DNA of 64,000 nt from Atopsyche davidsoni. Its lineage: Eukaryota > Arthropoda > Insecta > Trichoptera > Hydrobiosidae. The stretch lies in NCBI GenBank assembly GCA_022113835.1, contig JAILWY010000001.1:10966501-11030500 (forward strand). Reading direction: 5' to 3'. Under the pieces are notes generated by a model. It was not told where the DNA came from and ran no database searches. It saw only the letters and a program-made list of their open reading frames with translations. The position numbers were made by a program, and so were the translations under genes. Shown one piece after another: positions 11,697-23,862 of the stretch (its first letter is position 1; each line of letters starts with the position of its first letter).

Positions 11697-14600
11697 CTGC
11701 AACAAAAAGACATTCACCATCAGTATCTGGATATACAAACCATTGAACATCAGTGACTTATTTACCATGCTCGTTCAAAGCTTAACAATCAAAGAGGAGA
11801 CCTATCTTTGAACCTTTTCAATGAGATCCATAGGTATATGGTGAGAGTCATTTCAGAACACGTTAATTTTTTTAATACTTTTTCAGTATAACAATAAAGC
11901 CAATGTATAAATTTAAGTCAGTGATTTACTTTTATACTTCAGGCGATGACAACAGGTAAGCGACATGAATCATTCGATAGCTTTCCGTATGTTCGTAAGT
12001 AGCCAATGTCAAAGAGAAAATTCGGACAACTCATTGGTACAAAAAACAGTTTAAAGCGAAAAAGCATCAAATCAGTATATTTAGTCAAAAGGAAAAAAAA
12101 AGGCTAAAATTTCGCTCCGTCACGCTAGAAACACTTGGCACAAAGCAAATAATCTCGATTTTCAATAGTTAAGAGTGGGCGGATGTGCTGTGCAAACAGA
12201 TAACAAATGGACATAATTAGTGCTGAACAAATATTGCAGTCTTTTCAACACATTCAGCAGTGATGAGATAAATCGATATACAATGGTCCTATCGATATCT
12301 GTGTATCAACAACTATCGATTATCATTATTGCAAACTACTTATCGTAATTATATTGCTTTACGAAATATCTATTCAATCAAACTAATTGGGCAGTAGCAA
12401 TACGCAGACTTTTTTTTGAACAGTACACCATTTACCCTAAGAAAGTAAAGTGAACTGAGTCAACGCTATTAAACCATACTTTAGATTGATCTATTTAAGT
12501 GAGAGACTCTGAATAAGACGGTGAATGAGCATTTTGAGCAATAATTATTTTAATACTTTTTTGTTATAATTATCGATATTTACTTTTAATTTATATTTTT
12601 GTAGATTATTTTTAATTGTGATATAAATAAGTATGGTCTCATAATGATAAATGCTCATCCCGACGATAACCAGTTTCGTCCTCCTTGGTGAAGGTCGTGT
12701 CATTTTACATATTATCACATGTGCACCAAATTGTTTTTAAAAAAATATTTTAATTTAAATCTGATAATCCTTTGATATTTTATCATTCGTGTAACTTTTG
12801 AAATGTCAAGTCAAATAGAGTTAATTTTGTATGGGTGTAAATATTTTTTTATTTAACTTCATATTTCAGTTTATGTCTCGCGTAATGTATGGTAAAGAAA
12901 TAAAAACTACACATACAATTAAGCAATTAAAACTTGTATTTCAGAGATTCCATACTCTGTTTTCACTTCTGAAGGGCGTTCTGATAATCACGGTTATAAT
13001 TTACGTGAATAACGCCTTTGGAGATCCCACAGTGCGAGTGTTTGCACAGCTTAAACCGGGTTTTTCAGGCGAATCTTACTACATTAAGAAAAGGCAAATC
13101 TTTTTATTTGACCAATCTTAAACATTTGCCAGGAGATAAGATAATTCTTACTATAGAGATAAAGACTTAATTGTTGTGTTTTATAATTTTTTAACAGGCC
13201 AATAAAAATAAAGCGTTTAAGTGTTTACACAACAGATCTTTGTTTTAGTCACACATACACGGTATTGCAGTCATAGGTTTAATGACCGTTGTTTTATTAA
13301 AAAAAATATTCAAAAAATGCATTCAATTTATGTAGTTTATGACCGTCAAAATGTACTCTTTGCCATAGCGGGCAAATATAGGTGAACCAAATGTGCTTGG
13401 ATTTTATATTTGTAATACGATGTAGAATTATTGTACCGGTAAAATACTGATCTGTTTTCACCCATATAAGATTTTCTATTCCCCAAGAAATTCAGACAAG
13501 ATAAAATAATTCATAGAATAATTATTTTTTAAATTATATTAATCCATATCAGTAACTGTTATTTTGTAAAATGACAATATTGCAAGTACAAAATATATTT
13601 TTGAAACCACAAATCTCTAATTAGTACAGACATAGAGGTTATACACATTCCAAGAATATTGGAGTACTGTACAGCATACCTAGCATCTAGGAAGCGAGCT
13701 TAGCAATCAAAAGTATTATATCACTGAATTTAAAATACCCATTAATGAGCTTTATCTACAGCAAAAAAATACAAACAAACATTCAGCATGATTTGCAAAG
13801 TAGTGATAATGTATTTATTATGTTAACAAATAGTCATTATAATTTATGATAAATTATTGATATAAATCTACAACAACTGATTGGGAAAGAATGTTTATAA
13901 AGATTATGTAGATTTTGGACGGAGATAAGAAATAAATTACGAAATATATACAACAATCAATCAAACACTCACGTGAGGATCGGTGACGTACTGAATGAAA
14001 TATATTGTAACATTGTTTTATATAATAACATCTAGTGAATGTATTAATAAAAAAAGACATCGATTTGGCTATCAACATGTGATAAACCACAATAGAAAAC
14101 GAATGCACTAATTCTTTAAATCACACGTGAGTAAATTATATGATAACAGTTTAATATTTTGTTGTGGTTTTAGTTGATAATTATTTATTATAATATGATG
14201 TAACGTAATGCGTCGTGGTCTTCTGTTTATTGGGAATAGATGACGCCTAAAACACGTCAAAGTTTTTATCAACTCAACATACAGGTCTTACAATATAAAA
14301 AAACTGCGTTTAAGAATCTACATAGACCCCTGAAAACGAATCCCTCACATACTGAAAATAATCACGTCGTGCGTAAAGCTTTGAAGAGAATGATAAAGTT
14401 TTAATTACAATATGGAGAATCAAAATCTATTAAGTACACTTTATGTAACCTGTGTGACATAAGTTTTCAATAACCGGAATTCAAACCTTCTTTCTATATA
14501 CACCCCCTTTAAAATGTAAAATGATTAAATATATATATATATACAAATATAGTCTGGACAGAACATTTCAATTTGGTAAGTAATATATTAATGATCTTTA

Positions 14601-14800
14601 AAATATTTATTACTTTGATAGAATGCGCGAACGATAACTATGATTTTAATGGAAACTATTACGAAAATAGTAAGGAATAGTTCAGAAACCAGTTTTAGTA
14701 TATTTTAAACCAATTACTATCGACAACAACCTGTATTCCGAAGGCCTCCTTATGCAAAAGTAAACAAAATTTGCAGAAGATCAGCACAAAACCCGTTTCG
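11697..14800. other. AT-rich region upstream of the MCT-A leader exon, no gene seen
   Basis: This stretch probably belongs to the MCT-A 5' UTR intron or upstream region. The best open frame (12831-13121, 96 codons) resembles no family I recognise, starts with AT-rich low-complexity residues and has no convincing splice context. No repeat stands out. Confidence 0.4.
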
Positions 14801-14814
14801 GCGTGGTTTTATTT

Positions 14815-15180
14815 ACGATTCCCGTGCGTGGTCGAGCTTCCTACAGACGTCGCCGCCGAGACGAGAGGACATTTAAAACATCCGTGAGTAGAATGAAAGT
14901 CAAGTTTTTGCATTGACGAGGTAGGTCGGGCAGTAAAGGTCGTCGCGGATCGCCCGCTGCTCCCTCGGCGGACGCGACTTCCGCGACAATGGCACGGCAA
15001 GTGAGCAGTCTCGTCAGCAATCAACTGCTCCGGCTGTTTATTTTGAAGGACACATATGCCGGGAGTGATTTTTCTCTTACGTGTTGTGAAAATTACATCG
15101 CGAAGACCTTTTACACACGGGGCGACAATTCGTGCCACCTACTTGCAGCTAGTCAACACCGTCCTACGTTGCGTCAAATC
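14815..15180. promoter_or_regulatory. G+C-rich island, candidate promoter or noncoding first exon
   Basis: A sharp rise in G+C and CpG content (for example GACGTCGCCGCCGAG near 14846 and CCTCGGCGGACGCGAC near 14965) stands out in an AT-rich setting about 3.2 kb upstream of the MCT-A leader exon. Open frames on both strands overlap fully and look like no known protein. I infer a promoter or leader exon for MCT-A; no TATA box or decisive donor site fixes it. Confidence 0.3.
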
Positions 15181-15222
15181 ATATAAAAAAAAACAACCAA
15201 AATAAAGGGAGGTACACTGCGG

Positions 15223-15300
15223 AGGCACTACACTATTTTGCCCTTAGAAAACCATGAACACTGGCTCAGCACGAGTATCTCAGTGAAATGGTCGCCAAGC
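15223..15300 (+). repeat. Interspersed repeat family R1, copy 1
   Basis: It contains CTATTTTGCCCTTAGAAAAC, then ACTGGCTCAGC, then CTCAGTGAAATGGTCGCCAA. The same ordered blocks occur at 22,620-22,730 and 55,693-55,803, all in the same orientation. This copy lacks the 3' block (CTCTGAGGAGA ... GAAGAAG) found in the other two. The family is not one I can name. Confidence 0.7.
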
Positions 15301-15718
15301 TGATGCAAGCTGCAAATCGATGGCATGATATGTTGCTATGTGTGTAGAGTTTGAAACAATATTTGTACGTACAAATACATTTATATCAATAGCGTGCGAT
15401 TCATACAAGCAAAAAAGTATTATTTTTTTTTGCACTTTAGACTTAAATTTTAAAAATATTCAATGAGTTTTACTTATTGTAATATATACATCATAGTGTA
15501 AAACTAAAAGACCGTCTATTTGTTTTCAAATGCCATCACTTATTTTTTTTATTTAAAAACCGGCTGCTTATCCGATCAGCCTATTTTGGAAATTCAAATA
15601 AACGCATGCCGCGGGTGATGGCCTCGGGGAGAGATGTCAAATTGAAACTTTGTGGAGTCCACAAAATGGCGAAGTTCCCGGCCTCCAAAGCTCCGCGGAC
15701 CAGCCTCTGCTCTGCAGG

Positions 15719-15812
15719 CCCCGCTCCGCCCCCGCTCCGCCCCCGCTCCGCTCCGGCTCCGCCCCCGCTCCGCCCCCGCTCCGCCCCCGCTCCGCTCCGG
15801 CTCCGCCCCCGC
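15719..15812. repeat. 11-bp GC-rich tandem repeat (CCGCTCCGCCC)
   Basis: CCGCTCCGCCC units alternate with a CCGCTCCGGCT variant. The compound block CGCTCCGCTCCGGCTCCGC occurs twice, giving a higher-order repeat. It is strongly strand-asymmetric (pyrimidine and C on the plus strand) and rich in CCGCCCC GC-box-like words. Open frames in all phases here are repeat artefacts. Confidence 0.9.
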
Positions 15813-15839
15813 CCGCCTCGCATTATTATGAACAAATCG

Positions 15840-15970
15840 TACACACGGCCGGCGCGTGACTTTCCACCAAATGCCCGTCTCTTTATAAACAATCACGTGA
15901 TTTTTGCTGTTGCTTGGAGACGGTAAAATTATTCGCAGGCCGCCTCGGTCACGTGGTCTGCTATGGAAGT
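15840..15970. promoter_or_regulatory. GC-rich patch with two CACGTG E-boxes
   Basis: A perfect TCACGTGA palindrome lies at 15893-15900 and a second CACGTG at 15952-15957, next to the 11-bp GC minisatellite. CACGTG is the core site of bHLH factors (Myc/Max, MITF/TFEB, clock proteins). A promoter or enhancer role is inferred from composition and motif spacing only. Confidence 0.3.
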
Positions 15971-18779
15971 GTTGTGCAGAAAAACTAGTACAGATAGGTG
16001 CGCGACTAATTTCATAAGAGAGCAGCCCGCTCAGAGATTTGTTCTAGACCACTGGTCGGTATTCATACCGCATTATTGAATGGGTATTGTCATGATCGCA
16101 TAACGGATATTATCGTTTACTTCAAAGTTACTGGCAAAAATATATACATGAGATATCAAACAATATTCAATCTTGCATACGTATCAAAGAATGTATACAA
16201 ATCTATAGTGTCGTATGCACATACCGAAATGAAGTATCGATAATTAAAACAATAAAAAAATATTATGATTTTCTAAGCACCAAAAAAGAATAATATTTAT
16301 AATTGATAATGATGATACCATTTCAACAATTGTTTTTAAAGCGTCTTATAAAATTATAAGCAAAACTCAACCAACAGTATCAGCACAAAAGTAAAAAACA
16401 CTGCTAAAAAAATATATCTTAGCACGGCACATGTAAATTTTCGATTTAACCGAACGAGCCAGCAACCAATCAAATCATTTTGCGAAACACCTGCCAAAAG
16501 GGGGTTGAATCGGCGAATCGATCTCTCTACGAAGAGTTAACGACCTAAAACGCCGGGCCGACCGACATGGTAATTATAATATATGCGTCTTTTGAAAGTA
16601 CTGTCTGAAAAAACATCTCCATTTTTAATGGTACAAAGTCGAGAGATTGGATAATATTTCAATTATTACTGAGCCAAATTATTAGTTGATATTAAATTGT
16701 AAATGTAGATTATACAACCAGAAAAAGGTAATGCAAGTAGCTGATGATAAAATATACAGTGAATTCATATACAACAATTGTTATTCGGCTAGTATATAAA
16801 TGGAGTGTTAAACATGAAAACGTTGCCGATAAACGATGAATATCTAAAATAAAGTATTTCGCTAGATGTTTTTGTACATTTATTTGTACAGTATGTGTAA
16901 ACCGTAAAATAATAGCATTAATAATGTCAGTATTAATAACATAGATAAAAATCCAAGTAAACATAATAAAAAACACTACGATTAGATTAAAACAATTAGG
17001 TTAAATAGATTGATAGATTGCTGTTTACATTCTTTTGTGCACGCTCTATAAGTGACAGTTTTATTTTTTATGTTTCACGAGCGGGAGATGTCCGATTTTA
17101 GATATTATAAATACACATATTCATCTTTACAGGCCGTTTATGTGCCTCGATAAAAGAATTCGATAATTATTAAGAGATCTTTTTTTGATCGCTTCGTGTG
17201 TAATTCGATTATGGGCATTGAAATAAACCGTGCAAATAAGCTACCAGCTTGTTTTAAGTTACTCAAGAATCTCGAAATAAGATGCCGACTTTATGGGCGA
17301 CAGATATTTGATTGTTAAGTTATCGAATTTCCGAAGCTCTCTCCGGATTTTACCTGGGCTCCTGCGTTCACTGTTCCTGGAAATTGAGGCTGATTGAAGA
17401 GGAAGGACGATGTAATTACGACGAGTTGCGGCGACAGCAGGTTCCGGCCTGCTGCCGGATCTCAAGAAAGGATGTTACATTTTTGGTCCCATAATAGCTT
17501 CTAGAAATAAATTTAAAATACAAGCATAAAACGACGAAGAAAAATATGTACGATTACGAATCGATCGGCCTGTTTTTGAAAAAAATATGTGGTAAGTAAG
17601 TGACAAGAAAATATGTCAAGTCAATCGAATTAAGTACTAGGTTAGCTTTTTATGGTAATACTATGATAATATTGTGACGCTGGTGTTGAACATTGAATTT
17701 CAAGAACACATGATTCAGAAACTTTTATAATCGCAACTGCATTAGCTGCGTACGCATTGATAAATTATGCGATTTCATAAAGGCAATTTCGAAGGGAATT
17801 CGAGTAGCATTTCTAGGTTACAAAATAATTATTGACATAATTGATAAAAATAATATCTTATCGCTGATTAACCTTCGTGGGTTTTGCCAGATTTGATTTC
17901 TCTTGGTTTTATATGAGTCGATCGTTTATTTTTCTATTCGAGTTACACCTAAGCATATCAACTGGAACGTACATGATATTAGTAAATTCAGTTTTTTAGT
18001 AATCAATTATTTAACTCGTGTAGGCTGCAACATACACAATAGATGCATTTTGACTTATAGCATTGGCAATAAAAAAATACATGGTTTTATAAATAATATC
18101 AAATATTTTATTCCAATGATGTAATTTTTTTTTTTAATCTGCAATTATAGATAGATGAGTTTTGTTGTATTTTTTTATACAAATACTTTGATATTTTACA
18201 AGAAACCTAAAAATGTTATATCTCTTTAAAAAAATGTACAATTCACTGGAATTCACCTAATTAATCTCCGTATATAATTCTAATTAATCCGATTTGGGCA
18301 ATCTTGAATGAAAACCATTCTAGGTATTTTGATAACTAACCGCTCAACTCTAGTGTCAACATCGCATTGTGACCGAACCTAAATGACAGCAGAGTCTTCG
18401 AAAGATGATTACTAAACCAACACAAGTTGAACCTTAGACTCGCTCAGTGGTGTTCGATTCGCGTAAACTCACTTCACATTCGCTTATATTACAAGCGCAA
18501 TTCTACAACACCTACCGTACAAATTCACGGTCTAATAAAGTTAATTGAAAAACAAATTGCAAGTTCTAAATTCCAACTTCATACTTTCTTATTATACATA
18601 TCATTTTTAATAAAACTCTCGCAACAGCAAATGGCGGGCTTCTTACACAGGAATGGTATTAAGTTTCTAGAGTCAAGGTCATCGCTACACATATGCCTAC
18701 AAAGGGAGTATATTTACATTAGGTGTTTGAAGGGGATGAAAATCACTTTTACGGAATGGGGGTGGGAAAGCTTTCGGGG

Positions 18780-18890
18780 AGGGGGGGAGCCGCACTTAGT
18801 GTGATGACGTCACGGGGAGGCTCTGCTCCCGTCTCCAGTCGATATCCGTAGTAAGCGGAGTTCAGGGTAGCTGCTCCCGCACACACGTAT
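18780..18890. promoter_or_regulatory. GC-rich patch with a CRE palindrome
   Basis: TGACGTCA lies at 18805-18812, between a purine run (GGGGAGGGGG at about 18776-18787) and CTCTGCTCCCGTCTCC. CRE/ATF-type sites like this are typical of promoters and enhancers. No gene start is visible beside it. Confidence 0.3.
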
Positions 18891-19827
18891 CACATTATTT
18901 TCTGCGTTTTAAAAATAGCTTTTCGGTATTATTCTTGTACGGAGTCTGACTTCTGATATGAATTTCGTGTTTCGTGCAAATGGACTGTTTTCCAATAACA
19001 ATGGCACGTAAAGTCAACATGAGGTCACATTGCCTTGAATCTCCACTTCTTCCTCATACACACGCAGCTCTTTTCTTACACATTAAATAAATTATAATAA
19101 ACTATTTGCAAACTATCCCGGAAATTTTTTTACAAAAATAATGGAAACTAAATATGAAAAGATTATGTCAATTTCAAACAATCTATATAAGATAGAACAT
19201 CACTTACTAGTTATAATTTTCGCGAAAATGTTACGATAAACTTATAAGGTTAGAACACATGTTATGTGCAAAAAAATCGTATTCGTAATCGGCAATCGTA
19301 AAAATACAATCAACACACACTTTAATATTTTTTAATTGGTTTTAGATTGAAAATTATAATCATTTGAATATAAAATATTCAGTACCTACTGAACATTGAC
19401 GATTCTGTTACACGAGTCTAAAGTTTTAATTTTAAAGAAAAACAAATATTTCAGTAGTCAACATCACTCCTAACATCATAATTTCCATTACAACAAATTT
19501 TCTGACCTACCTCAGTCTATAACAGCTCCAATGTCTTCAAGCAATATTTACTTCATTCACATTAAAAAAAAAATCAGAATACATGCAAGATATCAAAATC
19601 GATCCACAAAGACAAAATTTCTAGGGCTTCACGTGAAAAACAACGTAAATATAAAAAAAAACACTTAGTTTCAATAGAAAAAGCACCCGCACAGAGGACT
19701 CGTTCGGAAATATCGCCACCGGATCTCGACAGTGTCGGGGGTCTCTCGGGCCGCTGGGCGGGCGGCGCGGACGTGCGGACTGTCTGGCGGACCGGCCGCT
19801 ACTGGCGGGCCATGTGCTCGAGACGGC

Positions 19828-19898
19828 TCGTGACGGCGCGTGACGCCGCGTGACGCCCCGTGACGCCTCGTGACGGCGCGTGACCGCTCGTGACGGCT
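19828..19898. repeat. 10-bp GC-rich tandem repeat (CGTGACGCCG-type x about 7)
   Basis: Seven consecutive 10-mers of the form TGACGSCNCG run through 19831-19898 and differ at one or two positions each. Every unit carries TGAC(G/C), a CRE half site. The island around it (19,690-19,940) is GC-rich. Arg/Ser-rich frames through it are artefacts of the repeat. Confidence 0.88.
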
Positions 19899-21897
19899 CC
19901 CCCGACGCGCGGTCCAGCGGTCCTGTCCGGCGTGCACAAAGAGATTCTTTCAATTGCCAAAGGAAAATTTCTTGATATATTTACGACGCGAATATAATGT
20001 GCAGTTTTTCAGTAGAGTTTTTTAAAATCTTCTCTGAATAAATTTTGATTTGAAACGCTGATTTCTACTTTCAAATATAATGTCATTTTAATAAAGTATT
20101 ATCAGTAATGCAATCGAATTATACATGTAGCCGTTTGATATATAAATTATAATAGATTTCAGTACAATATGTGGGTAATCAATTCACGCAAGAAAATTCT
20201 TGAAACGTTTTTCACAAATCGTGTACGATATTATAATATTTATTGTAAAACAGAAAAGGCGTACGAGAGTGAATAAAACAAGTCCAAAAATAGTATTTAT
20301 ACTAAAAAAAAATAGCTTGTTTATATATAGTAAACAGGATGAGACCAATTAATAAATACGTTTTTTTTTTTTTTTAATGTAATGATACTCAGTCTCTAGT
20401 TTCCAATTGATGCCTTGAGTTTTGAAACACTTTTATAGTAGCATGTCGGAGAGATTATAAATGCTTATCGTTTTATCTTAATCTTGCTAACGAAGAGATA
20501 ACTGGGTCATAATTATTTTGTCCTTTACAAAACAGAAGTAAGAGGTGCATGACACAATATTCTAAGAAACTAAATGTATATTAGTCAATTATACTACATA
20601 TTTAAAACACCAAACAGCTATAAATAAACAAGACTGAATGTTACTTTTCTTAGACGAACGGACTGCGCAGAAAACTTGATAACTATAATTGCTCATATCT
20701 AATGCCTAAAAATAAAACTGAACCACAAACATAAACGTGTGAAAATTTGCTGGACATGACTCACGATAACGTGCATATTTAACTGGTTCTAATAGGTTCA
20801 CAACACTCTTAATTAGTTATTATATATTACAAGTATAAATATTAATTATAAACATGACCATAAAATATTATAAATATACAATTAATCAGAGTACTGCATG
20901 ACCGGTGACGACATTGGGTGAGATAATGAACTCTTGGCAAAAGCGTGACAAATAACATGCACTGAAAACTCAAGAACTTTGTAACATACAGTACGCAAGT
21001 TGATTAACGACGACGGTGTACTGAATTTAACCCCTACGCAGACATAAAGTAGCCTAAAAACCTAGACAAATTATTGTATTCGATAGTTTTCTAAAGATCC
21101 TTATCGTAATTTTTTTTTTCTGTCTTGATTTGATAAAATCTAAAAACAATCATAAATTATTTATTTTTAAAAAATATTATATACAAGGTCATATAATAAA
21201 CCTACGATATTTCTTTGTAATAAAATTTTGTAGTATTTTGATAGGCACACTCATTAAAGTGGATAGGCTCCCATATTTAGGCAATTCAGGTTACTGAAAA
21301 AGTGTTTGAACACATATTTACCCTTCTTCGAAAATAAAATAATAATTACCATAAATCTTTTTGTAATTAAAACAAAAAATATTCGCATATTTTTTTGTTT
21401 GTCCGTGTTTAATGCCAACATTCATGCCATTCCATGACCACTAAAAGAGATAAATGTAATCAGACACAGCTGTGGTAAATCATTTGAAACAATAATTTCA
21501 TTAAAATACAAACAGCTCATTTTTCCTCGGGAATCGAAAGTCGCTCGGAGTAGGAAAATCACATTCCAGATTTGTACTTCAATTTATTTTTATTCAAACT
21601 GAGGATTTTGGATATTCACTCTAACACGTCAGATTTTTTTCTTTTTATTGACTAGATTATCTCGCTATCTATAATATTATTTTTTAAATTAATTTCTTAG
21701 TGTAAGGCATAGCTCAAAGTGTATGTTTGATCTGAAAGCTAAGAATGCGCCGGGCTCGAGGCGCGTGCACACGACCGAGCGGCAGATGCAATTGACTTTC
21801 ACTCGACAAGTGGAACCACGCGACTCTGACTCACGGAACCAATGCGCATGGAGAAGGCCACGCGACGTGCCGAGGGTAACTCGGCGATCTTATACAC

Positions 21898-22076
21898 CAT
21901 AGGTTCCCAACCTTTTAACCACTTAACCATTTTTCATAACAGTTATAATTATACCAATTTTTTTTCATATAAAGGTATTACATAACGCCCCCCATTTTCC
22001 CTTGGACCCGCCACCGCCCCCTTGGAAAGCTCCAGCGCCCACGGGGGGGCGGTACCGCCCCCGTTGGGAACCTATG
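21898..22076. mobile_element. hAT-type MITE 1, 179 bp
   Basis: The terminal inverted repeats are CATAGGTTCCCAAC at the left and GTTGGGAACCTATG at the right. They are flanked by 8-bp target duplications TTATACAC (21890-21897) and GTATACAC (22077-22084). An 8-bp duplication and a (C)A..GGTTCCCAA terminus are hallmarks of non-autonomous hAT elements. The interior includes a near-palindrome around GGGCGGTACCGCCC and has no coding capacity. Confidence 0.85.
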
Positions 22077-22084
22077 GTATACAC

Positions 22085-22484
22085 CATAGGCTCCCAAACT
22101 ATTTTGTTCCGTCGACCCCTTGTCGAGTTTTCCTGTTTTTCGTAGACCCCTGCCTTGTTAATATTGATTTTTTACATATTTTTGACATATACAAAATGCG
22201 CCATATTTTATGTCGGTATGAAAACATTGAATAACTATTTCTTTTTTTTTTTTAAGATGGTTGACAACCGCACTGAAACTCTTATACATGTGGTATGAAG
22301 ATGGAAAAGCTTAATTACATTTACGGAATGCCTAAATTTTGGTGATGACCTGCTTAAATGGGATCCACTTTCGTAGACCCCCATTTACAGTTCGTGGGCC
22401 CCCAATTTATTTTTGCCGTCGTCGACCCCTTGAAGGGCGAAATCGACCCCTGGGGGTCGATATTGACCACTTTGGGAACCAGTG
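22085..22484. mobile_element. hAT-type MITE 2, 400 bp, abutting MITE 1
   Basis: The left end is CATAGGCTCCCAAA and the right end TTTGGGAACCAGTG (reverse complement CACTGGTTCCCAAA). The flanks are GTATACAC (22077-22084) and TTATACAC (22485-22492), so it shares the middle 8-mer with MITE 1. Internally GTCGACCCCTTG and TCGACCCC words recur near both ends. No transposase frame is present, and the interior differs from MITE 1, so the two are separate families. Confidence 0.85.
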
Positions 22485-22619
22485 TTATACACTCATAATA
22501 ACAATATTAACAGTAGGCTGGTACTGTAATAATTGACATTACAGAACCAGTACGTTTACCATAATATAAAGCAGTAATCTAAAGTCTAATTTTTGATAAT
22601 CCACTTATATAAGACCTTC

Positions 22620-22730
22620 TCCACTATTTTCCCTTAAAAAAATACCATGATTACTAGCTCAGCATAAATATATGCTCATTGAAATGGTCGCCAATCTCTT
22701 CTGAGGAGAAGCACTCGAAGAAGAAAATAT
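22620..22730 (+). repeat. Interspersed repeat family R1, copy 2
   Basis: The ordered blocks CTATTTTCCCTTA, TACCATGA, CTCAGCATAAATATATGCTC, GAAATGGTCGCCAA, TCTGAGGAGA and GAAGAAGAAAAT match copy 3 at 55,693-55,803 with scattered changes. It lies just downstream of the hAT MITE pair. Confidence 0.7.
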
Positions 22731-22890
22731 AACAAATAAGTCTGGTCTAATATTCAGTATATCACAAATATACCTTGAGTGGTAAGTAGGTGCGTGCACC
22801 TTTCGAGAGCTTCTTCATTTTTAATTATAAGAATATTATCTAAAGCTATCGATGTTATAGAGAACGTATTTAAAATAAAAAATAGCCTTT

Positions 22891-22991
22891 TTATGGGTGG
22901 CCGGTTACGCCAATCGCCAATTATCTTGTCGGCATTTTGAAGAAGTTGACATTTTTAAGCGAGACAGATTGGCGAAACATGTCACTGATAA
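22891..22991. repeat. Short element with inverted termini (MITE-like)
   Basis: The left end (TTATGGGTGGCCGGTTACGC, then CAATC) and right end (GATTGGCGAAACATGTCACT, then GATAA) are imperfect inverted repeats of about 25 bp around a 50-bp core. A related single end lies at 2,523-2,547. No clear target duplication is seen. Confidence 0.5.
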
Positions 22992-23252
22992 ATAACAAAA
23001 CATGGATAAATATATTTGTAATTCAATGATCCTTATAAAATAAAATGCTACAACAAATGGACGACATGGCGCCTTTTTACTGGAAGTTGTAAAAAAAGCC
23101 TTCGAAAGGCAAAAGCGGTCTCTGCTAGAACTTTCTTCGTAATTACTTATTTTTTATTTTGCATTTTGCCTATTATATTTGATATAACGCAAAAAAAAAC
23201 TCAAACAATATTTAAACTTAATGATTTCGTAGATGTAAAATATTCTGGCATG

Positions 23253-23314
23253 TGCCAGTTGAAAACCTCTGTCTTGCGATCGCAAGGTTCGGCGTTCTAA
23301 CCACTACGCTGGCA
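23253..23314 (-). repeat. tRNA-like sequence, degenerate tRNA or SINE head
   Basis: On the minus strand TGCCAG ... CTGGCA can pair as an acceptor stem and encloses GCGTAGTGGTTAGAACGC (a good D-arm/A box) and the palindrome CTTGCGATCGCAAG (23273-23286). The T-arm (GAGGTTTTCAACTGG) does not form the standard loop, and 62 nt is too short for a functional cytosolic tRNA. A decayed tRNA-derived SINE is likely. Confidence 0.45.
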
Positions 23315-23819
23315 TTATAAATAAATAACTAGGTATGCTATCTGCAATAAATAATTAGAGCGTAGCAATAAATAAGCATGCAAAAATAATCTTAAATGAC
23401 TGGTGTATAAAAAAAATAAACACTGCACAAAATTTATACATAAACGATCATGTATTTATATTATTTGTTTACTTCGTAGCTAAATAGGCCAAAGCACCGT
23501 GTGAATCACAATTAAGCCAATTAACTTCTTTCATTAAATCTAAAGATACCAAGTGAAGCAAAATATGATGTTGGGTAGCTTCTGGAATTCTTCTATCAAG
23601 CTTTGATTATTTGTTTAACGTTCGGCTCTTGTACAACTTAAATAGCTTTGTACAAAAAAAAATGATTTCTTGGATCAACAACACCGGAGACAAAACATTG
23701 GATATTACAATTGCTAAAATTCAACGCCGATTGACATTAAAAAAATAATTGAACTCTACTTGAAAAGTATATTTGATATAAATTTAAGTCAACCCCCAAA
23801 AAAAACCAATATGCTCGTG

Positions 23820-23862
23820 AACCAACGTTGTTAATCACCACACCACGAGGCGATCGAATAGT
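23820..23862 (-). repeat. tRNA-derived SINE head, copy 1
   Basis: The minus strand reads CGCCTCGTGGTGTGGTGATT, an A-box-like RNA polymerase III head. It is closely matched at 33,660-33,712 (GCCTCGTGGTGTAGTGGTAA). No B box is recognised downstream. Confidence 0.45.

Noticed and set aside
12831..13121. 96-codon open frame on the plus strand
   Set aside because: The first ATG is followed by low-complexity Phe/Ile; no family is recognised and no flanking exon fits.
15581..15926. Overlapping 69-106 codon frames on both strands
   Set aside because: Open in all phases because they run through the 11-bp GC minisatellite; the products are Pro/Ala/Arg repeats.
18427..18804. 125-codon open frame on the plus strand
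   Set aside because: No recognisable domain, ends in a Gly/Glu-rich GC patch and has no exon-like boundaries.
19621..19953. Arg/Ser-rich frames on the minus strand
   Set aside because: Produced by the 10-bp tandem repeat at 19,828-19,898.
22021..22240. 70-codon frame within the hAT MITE pair
   Set aside because: It crosses the junction between the two MITEs, so it is an accident of insertion.
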